DNA of 64,000 nucleotides from Burhinus oedicnemus (Eukaryota; Chordata; Aves; Charadriiformes; Burhinidae): the NCBI GenBank assembly GCA_008921705.1, contig VFFE01007640.1:1396108-1460107 (forward strand), read 5' to 3'. Below are positions 48,161 to 61,379 of this stretch, one piece after another. The notes below the pieces were generated by a model. The model worked only from the letters and a program-made list of their open reading frames with translations, was not told the DNA's origin and ran no database searches. The translations under genes were made by a program, and so were the position numbers. Position 1 is the first letter of the stretch, and every line of letters starts with the position of its first letter.

Positions 48161-49194
48161 TAAATCATACTAACTGGAAGCAAAGGTCCTGCGAAACAGA
48201 TTAACATTTTAGCGCATCAATACTTTCATAATTCAGCAAAAACAACGTAAAGGACATATTTGACTGTTTCTCTTGTCGTACTTCCTCTGGTTTCATCAAA
48301 AGAAAACATGAGACTGACCCTGTTTATGTATTAGGCACATGCTGTTTATTTCTTCTGAGAGATAAAATTCAGCCTCCTCTGTTTTTATGCAAAATGTCAT
48401 GCTCTGTTTCTTAGCTACCCAATTTATTTTCTCATAAAACAATTCTTAAGACTCTTATTATTCACATGTTCCAAGTTGAGCAGTATTTAAGAGATTCTGT
48501 TGAACCACATCCTTGGTTTGGCAAACAGCTGAGCCTATTATTAAGTTGATTTGTTGACAAAATTAGAAAAGGATAATTAGTCAGGAGGAGAAAAATAAGC
48601 TTCAAATTTCACCAAGAGCAAAAGGTGTATTTCAAAGAAATAAATCCAAGTTCCTATTCAAAACATCGTTTAACAACCATGCTCTGTTCAACAGACCCTA
48701 AACAAATCGCTAGTTGTTTGTAGAGTTTGTCTTTTTAAATGCACAATAAATCATACATTGCTGAAAAGCAGGCATTTAGTTCTGGAAAAGACAGTAAACA
48801 AATCACATGAGAGATTTTCAGCTTTATGAAGAAGGGAAACCAACTGGGCTACATTTTTGCAACCAACCAGGTTATATTTTGATGATATTAATTGTATCTC
48901 CACAACTATTCATTTTACCTTCTTGCTAACACATATTTTACTCCTGAAATTTGTTTTTAAACAAAACAGTCTTTGACCTCTGTTATAACAGTACATGTAG
49001 CTTGCAGGGGGAGATTAGTGCCCCGTTACATTAAGTATTGTCCAACTCATGTAACAAAAAGACCATCACAGTCTCTAAGATTTTTCATCCAAACAAATCT
49101 GCAGGCTTAAAAACTATAAAATTTCATTTCTGATACGCGTAAGGATCTTTGGAGTGAAATTTTTTGCGTGACAAAAGACTACAAGACTATTGCA

Positions 49195-49480
49195 GACAAA
49201 GTAGCTAAGGTCATGTGAGTTTTATTATCTATGTGTTCAACAAATAAACGTGGCTGCTGCAGCTGTTGATTATTTCTTTCATTATTATGCAGAAATGTAG
49301 GCTTTTCTTTTGACCAAGCATTTACGTTTATTTTATTTTTCAAGTTGTGCGTGAACTAATAGTATGCTAATTAGGGTAATGATTTCAGAAAGACACTTTA
49401 GTAATCCTTTAAATGCTTATTCATACTAATTGAGCTAAGAGCAAGCACATTATTATTTGTCATTAGAGTTAGAAGGCATA
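49195..49480. promoter_or_regulatory. Candidate conserved non-coding element rich in homeodomain cores
   Basis: This repeat-free segment contains ATGCTAATTAGGGTAATGAT (about 49364-49383), CATACTAATTGAGC, and TGACC and AAACGTGG words in evenly mixed composition. Clustering of TAATTA/TAATG-type cores is typical of developmental enhancers. No alignment was available, so confidence is low. Confidence 0.25.
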
Positions 49481-49570
49481 CTTACTGCTGTCCCTCCTCT
49501 AATTCAAATTATTAAGGAATCTGTGATATAATAAGCCCGGCATCAAAGTTGTGACAATTAATGTTAGTAA

Positions 49571-49596
49571 TTCTTTCTTTCTTTCTTTCTTTTTTA
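49571..49596. repeat. (TTTC)n short tandem repeat
   Basis: About five TTTC units followed by a T-run. Confidence 0.85.
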
Positions 49597-50064
49597 AGTA
49601 AACCCAACTTTTTCCTTTTTGAGTGCATAGAACATATCAGTGATAGGGAAATGTAAATGTCTCTTGCTGTATGATTCAGATCAAAGATAATATCAAAAAC
49701 ATAATACAGCTCCAAGAAGGTTTATCTTCTAGTTCCTGCAGGTTTTTGTTTTTTTCTCAAGAAAAATTGATAATCATGATCAAGACTCTTTTGAAGTTAC
49801 TGTTACGAATATATTAGAGGTAGAACTGCTAAAAGAACCTTGAAGTCCCAAATGAATGTTTGAAATCAATAGGAATCTTCCCATTAAATGTGATAGCTGT
49901 GATCTACATTTCAGGGTGAACAGGTGTCCAGCCTTTTGCAATTTTAATTCCTGTTGTTTTGGGGAATGTAAGGAATGGGTTTGAAAATCAGTTCAGGACT
50001 TTACTTCTTACTGCTGTCAGCAGCTACATGAAAATTATTGAACTCCTCATATAGCCATGGAGTC

Positions 50065-50112
50065 ATACAGTTTCATATACAGTTTCATATATAGTTTTAT
50101 ATATAGTTAAGG
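50065..50112. repeat. 12-bp tandem repeat, about 3.5 copies
   Basis: Units ATACAGTTTCAT (twice, exact), ATATAGTTTTAT and ATATAGTT follow one another without spacers. The last two have diverged by two substitutions, giving a small decaying minisatellite. Confidence 0.85.
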
Positions 50113-52740
50113 CAGGAAACATCAGTCGAGTATCTCTGTTTCATGGTCACACACCTCAGCACTTGGCTGACCTGTGCCGAACCTAACATCTTGGCTAGCC
50201 AAGGTGCATCCTTCCACCTTGGTGCTCAGACTCTGCTATTAGCTACATGATTGAAGCTTGCTCGCTCCACAAGATGAAAAATAGCAGCAGCTTGCCTACC
50301 TGTCCCCATGGATGGCAAAGCCAATATTTTAGTCATCTCCCATACTCTAAAACTGGAAGCAGGTGGTATCTCCAGGGAGATATATAACTTTACCAGTCAG
50401 TCTCCTTGGCTCTTTATGGGTCTGTTTTGAGCGTGCCCTAAGAAGTCTAATGCTTACACCAGAGAAGTCTAGTTGGTGATCTCTGGGCGTTCATACAGTA
50501 GATGTTTCTTCAGCTGTTTTACCTGGAGGATGCAAACTACCTGGCATCACAGTGCGTCTTGTGGATTGAACTCTGGTAAACCACAAGCAGAGCCTTTCTC
50601 ATATTCATCATGCAGTGTCCTAGAGATTGGTAATCCACCTGAGCCACTGGAGAACCAGTTCTTAGTTCCACCTGAGACATTTGTGTCTGTATCTGCTATC
50701 AGCCAGGTAAATGCTTTAACCCGTATTCTGATATTTGGATTGCTCATTCCTTCCAAATGAAAACATTGTCTGCAATGGGCAGTAAAAATTCACATCTACG
50801 AAGAGACAAAACGTGGCAGTGTAGCTAATTCTACAGCCTTTTAGTTAAAGCATATAGGAAAGAAGAGATCTAGAGGTCAGTTCAGGTTCAGTAAACAATA
50901 TAAAAATACAAATATCCGATAATTCTTGGATTCCTTTATTTTTCTGTCTCTCGTGGAGCATTTACTTCTTCCAAAACAAAAAAGAAGCCTGTAGAGGCTG
51001 ACTGGGGCAGGAAGTATTTTAGAATAATCTAGCTAAAAGACATGTATTAGACATACAACCTAGCTGACTTGCTGACTACCAGTTTAGGAGAAATGGCTGT
51101 CTTCTTATCTTCCAGATATGAGCTGTGAGGACGGAGTGGTTTATATTCCAGTCTCCAAGGGAAACTTGATGGTTGTGAATCCAAAGATGACAGAGCACAC
51201 AGGAGAGACTGTCATCTCCTGAGCATTTTGACTGGTTCATCCTCATTGATCTTGCCAATGGATTCCACAAGGCAGCAGACAGTAATTGCTGGAGGTTTTG
51301 GCGTTGTTTTAGCTCTCCTTCTGTGAGTTTGGACATTTATTACAGCAGTCAAACTTAAGAAGCTCCTGCTTTCTGCCTTGGAGTTCTTAGTCCAATATTT
51401 GGTTATGCTAAAAGTGCTTTGTGCACTTACATGAACAAAAGCGTGTAGGATCAAAGCTTTCTGTAGTTGAAGGAGTGAGAACTACAAGAGGGTTTTCCAA
51501 TATTTTAACATAAACAGCAATTTTATCTGTATCCTAAAAATTTGGCATAAACTAAGATATGATGGTCAAAAAACATTCTAAGATTAATTACTGCAGATAG
51601 GATGGGATGACAGAATGATGTCTGTTATGTTCAGATTTTTTCTGTATGAAGGGGAATTTGCATTTTATCTCTATGTAATTGATGAGACGTGAAAATCTCC
51701 TTTATATTTTTCTGGCTTCTGTAAGTCTTTTTTCCTGTTTACTTGCTGTAAAAATCAAATAAATGCTACCTAGTACATACTTAGACTTCATATGATTATT
51801 GGCCCCATTAAAATGCATTTCACTGAAATTCATTGAGCTCAATTTTTATGATACTATCTAGTTGGCTATTAAAGAACATGGCAATGAAATGACATGGCTA
51901 CAGAAAATGCAGTCCTATCAGTCCAGATTGGTAGATTGATAGGACAATAGGTTTCCGTGCCAAGGCAGTGATTAGCTCTTTTGATATATTTATGCTTGAA
52001 GTTTTCTTATTGTAGTCAGACCCATTACATTTAGAGGCTACAAGAAGGGTGGTAAAATCAGAAAAAAACCCAGCAGTGGTGCAAACAAGAAAGAAACACA
52101 GAGGAGAAAGGTTTGTAATGAGGGGCACATTTATGGTTTTGGCCAAGAATGACCACCATTAAACCTACACATGGTGTGGAGCTGCAGATATCCAGGAGCT
52201 AGAATAATTTTCAAGGTAAACAACAGAATAGAGAATAGTTCTCAAACCATTACAAAACTGCTACTACACATGAGGTGTTATGGGACCCTGTAGCAGCATC
52301 CTCAATGAAAACTGTTTTAGGCTACAGTGCTGTGAGCGTCTTGTTTATTTAACTGAACTCCCGTGAACAGTCCTATTTATGTGATCACGTGCAAAAAAAG
52401 AGGAACATTTGGAGAAGTGGCTGAAAGCATCAGAGCTTATCTGTGGAAGTGAAAATGAGCTGAATGAGCCATGCACGGGGCTTGGCAGGGCTGACTGTAG
52501 CACAGATCTAACCTGCTGATCTCCTCTCTCGGGATTTTACATTGCTTGCTTTAACTGTAAGATATGAACAGCTCCTGTAGAGATAAACTGCCAAGTTCTT
52601 ACACAGCCTTTTCTGTCTTTTAGGATACAAACTCTGTTTGAATTAGGAGTCTTGGTTTATATTTATATTTGCTTTTCAGACTTTTATTAATTAATTCTTC
52701 AGTCAACCTCTATATCTTGCTTTGCCTTTGACAAAGAGCC

Positions 52741-52806
52741 TTTTTTTTTATTGTTGGTTGTTGAGGTTTTCCTTTTTTTTCCTTTTTTTTTTTTTTTCCG
52801 GGGGGG
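52741..52806. repeat. T-rich tract ending in CCGGGGGGG
   Basis: T-runs are interrupted by GG, CC and TTGTTGG words, and the last long T-run is followed directly by CC and seven G. It is a low-complexity tract, and the abrupt homopolymer change is prone to sequencing error. Confidence 0.75.
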
Positions 52807-55800
52807 AACTTCATCATTTATGCATTTGGTCATTTCTGTTTTCTTCTGTATGATTCTGGAAAGGAACATGACATCTGCACAAAAACATGCAGCTTTATTA
52901 CTGCTGCTGCTGCCATGTTGCCATGTAGAACTTTGTATAGCCAGAAGTTAGTCATGCGACAGAATGGTTAGATCTTTAAAACAGAATGTGAACATGTGAA
53001 AAATAGGGTGGGAGGGTTCTTCATGTTGTTACTTTTACATTGTTTCTATTGTTGCCATAAATTCAATTTTTTTTTCAAATGTACAACAGAAACTTCATTT
53101 TGATGTTTTTACAGTATCCACCAAAAGTTAGTTTGTAGGTGTTGGTACTGAAGGGACATAAATATCCCATAGCATAAGGTGCTTGCTTCTTCCAGGCTTC
53201 TTTCAGTATTGCAAGAGTCATAATGAAATGTAATATCATGACCCTCAAAAAACTTGGGGGAGAGAGGAAGAAAATATTCATTTTAAGCTTATAAGTTTTC
53301 CTGCCAGCTCATAAACTTGTCGAGATAGAAGAAAGTAATTAAAACCCAATGGGGATCGCATCATTTACCTATGTTTGTGGAAGTAGACATAAGTTCTTCA
53401 GGTACCTTTACACATTTTAAAACAACCGTGTCAAATTTTCAACAAAGAACAAGCATTTCAGTACTTAAATTTGAAATGTCTGAGCTTTCAGAAGTAGCCA
53501 GAACCCAAGTCTCTGCAATCCATTCTTTCTCAGAAGGTTTTTGTCTGAAAAGAAACACACTGACCCTAACTTACTCCCAAATTTTATCTCAGCTGATAAG
53601 ATGTAAGGATACGCTTGAAGTCAAGGATAGTCGTTTTTCCTGTCTTTCTACAGATAGATTTAAATACACTGTGTGCTGGAGACCTGTGAAATGGAAGTTG
53701 AATTAAGTCTCTTAATTGAGCTCAAACTTAAAACCTTTGCTAAATTGAAAGAATAGTAGCCAGACAATCTGATGCAGCATGAAAAAGAAATACCTGACCA
53801 ATTAAACATTTGTGTTATTGCTTCACCTACACATCCTTTGCTTCAGCCATGTTCCAGAAGAGAAGCAGTGAAGAACACGTGGGCTTCACAGCGCAAAATC
53901 AGAGTCCTTTGGCTCTCTTGGAAACAAATTCCACTAGAATTACCTGTTTTCATATTCTCACGCTTTCCTGAAAGTTGTACACTTATATGATATCACACTA
54001 TAATTAAACTTTGTTTACAAAAATATTAAGAACAATAGTTTAACAGCTTTTGAATTATGGAAAGGTGTTTGAGGGTAGTGAAGACTTTTCACATGAAGAA
54101 CTAGTTCTTTTGCAGTGAATCGAGAGGATAAGCCAACCAAATTCGTCCTGACTGAAATGATGTTAACACCAGAATCTCTGAAATAAAAATAAAAAGTGTT
54201 GCTGGTGAGAATCTTGTGTGACACAAACAATTAATTGATATAGCTTGGTTTTATACTTTTCCCCAGAAGCTCCTCTGGGGTTGCATCCACCTTCTGCAAT
54301 GCACTAAAACCTTTTCAGTGTTTACAGATGCTACTGCAACATCAGTCATTGTCCTCCACAGGGAAAAACTCTGTATTAACAAATACAGTCATAGCTAATA
54401 ATACAGAAAAAGGGACAATGTGGGTGGATAGTTTACAATTCACTTCCTCTCACAGATTCACTAAAGTATTTTTGACAAAATAATTCATATTAAAATATCA
54501 AGAGGGAAAGAAGAAGAGGGGGAGAAACAAATAACGCATTAAAGTCTCATAAAGAAACAAATATAACAATCACAACGCTAATTATCCGTACGATCACTGC
54601 AATTCTCAACAGGCCGATTTGGTTTGAGTGGAGTAGAAATAGATGGGTTCTCAAATTGCATTTGATTTGCTTTGCTTCTCATAAGTGTTGCCATTTGATC
54701 AGCAGTAATACAGTGAGTAAGTGTATGTATATACAATATATATTTTTGTCAATTCAGAAAAACACCGAGGTCTCCAAAGCAAAGATGTGGAATACTTAAA
54801 GATTTGTTCTGCAACCAACTTAGATACATGCTCAAGTAAGGGTGTCCTAATCATCTTAATGGGTTACCATATGTCTGCCTACCTGTTGCCGCAGTCTGTT
54901 CATACGATGTTAGTCCCTGACAAACGTGAAGTAATTCAGTCTGGCCCAGTCTGTGATTAAAAAGGTTTAAGGACAGTCATGTTACCTCTCATCTGGGAAG
55001 ATTTCACGGGCACAGAGCTGATATGTGAGGATTCGATAACTCTCTTTAACTTGGATGCGTAACTGAGTGCTCCTTTCAGACCCGTTGGGTGTTTGCATTA
55101 TGAGGTAGTAATTTCTCCCCTTTCTTTTGCTCTGTCATAGCACTGCTTGGTTTACAGGCTATGTCTGCTCTAGAAATGATCTGAGGTCATCAGACAAGCC
55201 TATTCTTTACAAAATCCCAGCTTTATTCATCCAGAGATTAAAAGATATATAATGAATGAAGGAAAGAATAGTAGAAGAAGAGATTACAATTTGAAGAGCC
55301 AGTTACTTTTCCTAACTGAAGTAAATTTTCCATGGGTTACTGAAAAAATTTTTAAACCAGTCTAAGCTTGCTATCACAAGGACGGTTTTCCTTTTCCAGG
55401 CGCCCAGTCTGATATTCTGGGTCTATGTTGATGGTGTATTCACAGCTGCATCTAGCGGTGGCTGGAATAGTTCTCTGAACAGAAGACATACTTCAAAAAG
55501 CCTACGTTTGCTGAAAAAATAAATATGTAAATGTCAGTTGGTCACTCGAGAAGTTTGTTATGTTTGGTCATTTTTCATTAAAGCCTCTAAACTCTATTGT
55601 TCATCTGTAAAAAGAGAGGGGTAAAAGCACCTGACTGACCATGCGATAAGAATAGAGCCTGCAGCACAATAATTTCTAGGGCTTTGAAACGTGAGAAGAT
55701 AAAGGCAGCCAACATTAGCCAAACAATGCACATTTTCTGAGTGGAGCCCAATGGAGGGATTGTGAAGTAAATTTACCCCCATATTAGAAAAAACTAAAGT

Positions 55801-58800
55801 CTTGCATAGTCCCTGTGATCTTTTGTGTTGGACAAGGAAACTAGCCAGATTCCTGAGGGCTAAGGAAGGCAGAGCTGACAGCATGTGAGGTTTTTTTCTT
55901 TGAGAAAAGGGTCACAGTGTGACAGACACTATACAAATTATCTGTATACTATCTGATGACTAATTGTTAAAGATTAAGATAATATCCTGCAGTGTTTGTG
56001 ATGGGAGAGCTGCTCCCAGGCTTATGACTAGCAGAAGTTGACCTTCTGATTTCACTTCGCGCTAACTATCTTCATCTCAGCTGGAAGAAAATGAAAATAA
56101 ATGATTGGCATTACGCATTCAAGCAAAAGATTTCAAGGCTTGCTGTGCAGGGATGCCTCATTGTTAACTACCCCTCCACACTCACTGCTCCGGAGTATTG
56201 GGCATAGTCAAATACCAACACCGATGTTCTGTTTGGAAAAGCATAGCTCAAATAATAAAATCATACACATATGAAAAGGAAACAAACCAACACCCCCTCT
56301 CCAGTGCAAAAACAAACACCCCTAAATCTTCCTACATCTATTCGGATGGAAAACCCATGACTTTTCTTGCAACACACAAATCACAGAGAAACCAACTAAT
56401 ATGGCATGAACCTAAGATACTGAATTGCAAACGAACAGGGTTTGCCAATGATTAAATTATCATTCAAATGAACTTTACTCAGAAAAGGAACATGAACAGA
56501 ATTTCTTTGGAAAGTTCTATTTGTATGGGCAAGTTAAATTAGTCCTTTAGAGATGCCACAGGCTTTATTCTTTATGACTTTGGCTGTTGTGTCATCGTTT
56601 GCACCTGTACAGTTCCATTTTACCTTATTTATTTTCACAGTAGTCCTTGTAAAAACAGAAATAATTACAGCAAATGTTTCTAAACAATAAAGAACTGTCC
56701 TACAAAAACAAATTATTGTTCTGAAATCCAAATTGCAGGTCATAGTGTTAAAAAAGACTGATTATTTCTATTAAACACACAATCAGTTTCTAAGATTTAA
56801 ATTTGTTTACATGATACTGTTGACTCCCTAAGGTAACAATGCTGTTAATATTTAATTTGCAATTATATGAAAAGAGGCAATGTATGTGCATAAATGAAAA
56901 GCAAGTCTAACTAGTCATTTCTCTGGATCAATATACAGTACGAACGTGCAGTTGAAAAAATCTTCCAAAAAATTAGGATTGCATTAGGGGTAAAAATGGT
57001 GTGTTGGGGGTAAATATAACTCTGGGGAAAACTGCACTGCTCAAGAGAGTCATCACTCTTATAAAGTATCCTAACCTATTGTTAGGAAAAGTTTTCTCAT
57101 ATTTTAAGAATTTTCACAGTTCCTATCTTAAAAATCACCATGAATCTAAACATGAAGAAAAAAAAAATCAAATAAAAATATTTCATTTCAAAAATTGGCT
57201 CTTTAATGTATTTTTAACAACTGCATAAAATAGAATAACACAAATTTCAGGTAAAAGGTATTTGAATCCAACATTAGAACTTTTTATGATTTAGAAAGCA
57301 TTGAAGTGGCAAATTTCTCTTGGAAGAAGCTTGAAATGTGAGACTTTGCTCACAACGGTGGTCTTTGTAATGGAGTAACGGAATGAAAAGAAATTCAGGA
57401 AGAAACTTTCTTTGAAGTGGGACTCCCATTTTCCAGTCAAGTCTGATTGTATTTTCTTTTGAAAGTTACTTCTTTCTTCTAATTGTTTCCTGCTAAACCT
57501 GAGCAAAGTTGTATTCAAACCTCCTCTATATGCTCAGGAATTCCAAATGTGGCCAAATGTTTGTGGTATTTTCTGACGCAGGAGGGGTAGAGAGGCTGTA
57601 CTATTAAACCCTGCTCAATTGCCGTCAAGAGCTAGACGTATATTCTGAAAAAACTTTTTTTAGCAGAGACTCTGGCATGGAAAGGGATGCACGTGGCACA
57701 CTTTTAATAGTTTTTCAGAGGCATATCTGTCCTGTAACGTGCAAACAAACCTGAAGTGGTTCGAATCTGCCGTATACGGAACCTCAAGGGCAGAAGCACA
57801 TGTTTTAAAAGTCTCTAAATCAACTGCATTTAGCTCAGTCATTCAGTACTGCATCTAGCTAGACCTGAATCATGGTATTATAGAGGACTGCAACTGAGAT
57901 ATCAGCTTTTGGCAGTGGCAGTTGGCTCCTATCTAACTGTGAAGACTCATTGAGGAACATGAGGCAGGAGAAGAAGGAAGTAGGAGTATTCATGAAAGAA
58001 GATGTTCTTCCTGAATCCCTTAGGAGTAAGTCTGCGCCTGAATTTTCCTCTGGTGAATGTATAAAATATAAAAACCTTCTCCACACCTCTTCGGTTACCC
58101 ACATTTTCAATTCATGTGCAGCATTTGTTTCTGACCAGTCTAAGTGGAAAAGTCCCGAAAATCACCAAATTCTCAGTATACCAATAAATATTTCCTCTTA
58201 TGTACTACAAATTTACCCCTACAGTGACTAATAATATCAAATTATCTTTTTTACTAGACTGTAAAAAGTGGATAAGATAATCCCTTTTAATTCTTCTCTG
58301 TGTCATCTTGAATGCTTCAATCAGCTCTTCTAGATCTTCTTTTCAAATTTAGTTGACTGAGTAAAGATTCTTCACTGAAAATTTCTTCACTGAACTGCTT
58401 TGCGTCCTTGCAATCTTAGACAGCTGTTTCTTAGAATGAGACAGACAGGAAAAGGCAAGTCTTTGTAGGATGAGGTTGTGTCTATACCGTTATTGTTCTC
58501 CATGCATCCATTGAATTTAATTTCATAAAGTTCTACACGACTTTCTTGTGTAATGCTGAGCCATGCCAGATTCACAAGGAGACCTAGGAACTGAAGTCTT
58601 GTTGCGTCCTAGAAAGACGTTTGTCTCCAAGGTAGCCCAGATTCTTTACAGTGTTAAGAAAATGAAGTACCTGAGCGCAGGATCCACAGAAGCTAACTTG
58701 GTGCTTCAGGCATGTCTTCTGCTTTTTATAGCTAAATATCATACAAAGATTGCATTTTGGACTCTGCCTCTTCTGTGACATCCTTTCTTTGACTAGGTAT

Positions 58801-61379
58801 GCCTCCACTCAGCATTTGGGCACTTAACTCTCCCCTTTCAAGATCTAGAGGAGCAGCGAGCTCTGCTAATAGTGGCTTCTTGTCCCTTTTCTTTTAGGTA
58901 GTGCACACCAATGTCACACAGGCAAAGTGAAAATTTCAGGACTTTCTAGTTTTCAAAAACTCACATTTATCGACCACTCCTTCTTCCAAATACTTTATAA
59001 TACCATATGCTTTGCGTAAATCTGTAATTTCAAATTTTATTGGTATTGTCAAGTGTGATTTCTTTTTTGGGTGTGTGTGTGAAACGCTGTGTGGCTTTAA
59101 GGGAAACACTTTTATTCTGGAAGGCAGAGATGACGTAGGGTTGGGTTGGAAGACCTGTTCTCCATTCCTAGCACCATTGCAAGCCAGAAGGATTAACCAG
59201 GACAAGGAACTTTGTTTTGGTTTGCTCTCTTTTTCAGTAAAATATTGGCTTATTAAATCCTTTCTCCTAGAAACAAATAATGCGAAATATAAAATATTTA
59301 CTGTGGGGTGCCAGATTGTATGTAGAAATCAGAGTCCCATTTGCAATTCTATGGCCTAACTGCTGGGCAGAACGACACATACTCTGAGAAGGCGTGTGTT
59401 TGAGAGAGAGAAAGACTAACAGATAGTGACTCAAACACCGAATCTGTGCTCGTTCGGGGAAGCTGAGGATGTTCACTCTATTTCTTCTTCCTTGAGGTTT
59501 TCTGTTGGGCAAAAAATTAAATCATATACCTTTATATTAAGATTGGTTTTCTCACAGATTAAATCTTGCTCTGAGTGAAAACTTTATTGAGAGTCAATAT
59601 CATTGCCTGCCCAGTTACTCCTAAATTCAATAGTCCTGGTCTGTCAATATCTTCCTGTCCTGCTTTTCACTTTGGATAATTACACGCTCTCCCTGAGGAA
59701 TCCCCTAGCTAGTATCTCTCCATGGCAATGTATTTCATTGCTCAGAATATCTAAGATGCAGTTTTGCACATTTTAGAGCTGGCTTTGAAAGAACATCCTA
59801 CTGGATGAGGTAATATTGAATAACAGACATAAAACTACGTGTAGAAGTAGCCAGCTTTACAATGTTACTATCTGCACTATAGCGGATTCACACAACAGCT
59901 TTGTCATTTGAATTTGTACTGGAAAGTCTTCATTTAAGTGTTACTTTTAACTTGACATGGACATGTTGGTATCCATTTCTAAATAAAATGTGGAGTGTCT
60001 ATCTAACTGATTCAGGGCTTGTGAATTTTCAAATATATCATGATTCATCATAAATAATGTCTTTTGAGTTGCAACAAAAATATGCAATACACAACAGATA
60101 CATACCAGAGCCAATAACAGAGCTGCTGGTTTGGGGGAAGAAACCTTACGAGTCAACAAATTCAGTTCTCTGCTATCACAGGTCACCACACCCTGTATTC
60201 CTATTCATAAATGAAACAAATTTCATGTTATAAAAAGAGGATTTTTTTCTGTCTTCACTACCGCAAAAATGGATCCTGACTGCTCTGATGTTTCTAACTT
60301 TTTGGATTATATATTGAAGCTGTTGTCTGCTCCAGGAGAGGCAAACATTTCGTATGTCTTAAAATATATGATATATATAATCCACCCACTGATTAATTAG
60401 GATTTTTATAGTGTCTGACAATGAGATATTTTCTTCCTCCTACTCTGAGTATGACAGAGACTGTCACAAAAAACACGTAACAACAGCGTTGCGAAGACAC
60501 TCGCTCCTGATTGGAATGTGGGAAAACATCTGCAGATTCAAAGGGGTTTGGATTTGCAGAAAAGAACAACTGTATTAGGAAATAATTTTTTTTTTCTTTT
60601 TCTTTCCAGTTTTTGTCATTATAAATGTAGAAAGTCATTGCTTCCCTGGCAGTCCCCACCAGAAGTGAAGCCGGAGAGCACCTTGGGGTTGGTCGTAGCA
60701 CAATTTATTTCAATGAGAGATGGCATTTATATGGGGCTAGCTGGAAGGTGTTTGGGTAAATGAATAGTATGCAGGTAGGTTGTTTGTTTTGGTCATTTAG
60801 TATCTGTCTCCAGCTAAAAGAGATTATGCTATACTGAATTAGAGGTGACCCTGACTGCTGTGGCCACTTGTGGTGTTTTAGAAGCACCTGTGTAAAGTTG
60901 AGATCAATTTTGACAGACGTAAAGGTCAGTAAAAGTTGCACTTGGAGCACGTGTTCACACTGTAAAGCACTGTGTATATGAACTGAAAGTTAAATGCTTT
61001 ATTGCATTATCTATTGTGAAATTCATATACCTGGTACATATTCGGTGCCTATTCTTCTAAGTGAAGCTATTTTAGCACCTATCACAGCAGATCGTAAAAC
61101 ACTGATACAATTTGTTTTTGGGAGGGAATTGTTATTTATGCTATGCTGATTTGAATATCGTAAGGGCGTTGAGACAATTTCAAAAGGAGGAATTTCAGAC
61201 TGCATGCATTCTTGCTTTAATTTGAATTTATTTCAGATCAGCCTTGAAGGAATAGGTTCTGGGTATTTTAAACAACAAAAAGGTAGATTCTGTTTGTGGA
61301 CTTGTTTGATGCTTGAAATGTGGAACTATGCTTGCATTTGATAGCACTGATTTCAAATCACAAAAAAATAATTTACAAA

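Larger units (their letters stand above)
48165..61375. other. Long unique block without recognisable mobile elements
   Basis: About 13.2 kb in which I see no CR1, LTR or SINE and no definite gene. Simple repeats occur at 49571-49596 (TTTC)n and 52741-52806 (T/G tract), and a 12-bp tandem lies at 50065-50112. Several stretches (48330-48760, 49195-49480) have enhancer-like composition. One exon-like reading frame at 50514-50706 is listed as a finding. All other frames are under 116 codons and lack domains. Confidence 0.55.

Noticed and set aside
57758..57767. GGTTCGAATC, identical to a tRNA B-box core
   Set aside because: No A-box, acceptor stem or cloverleaf can be drawn around it.
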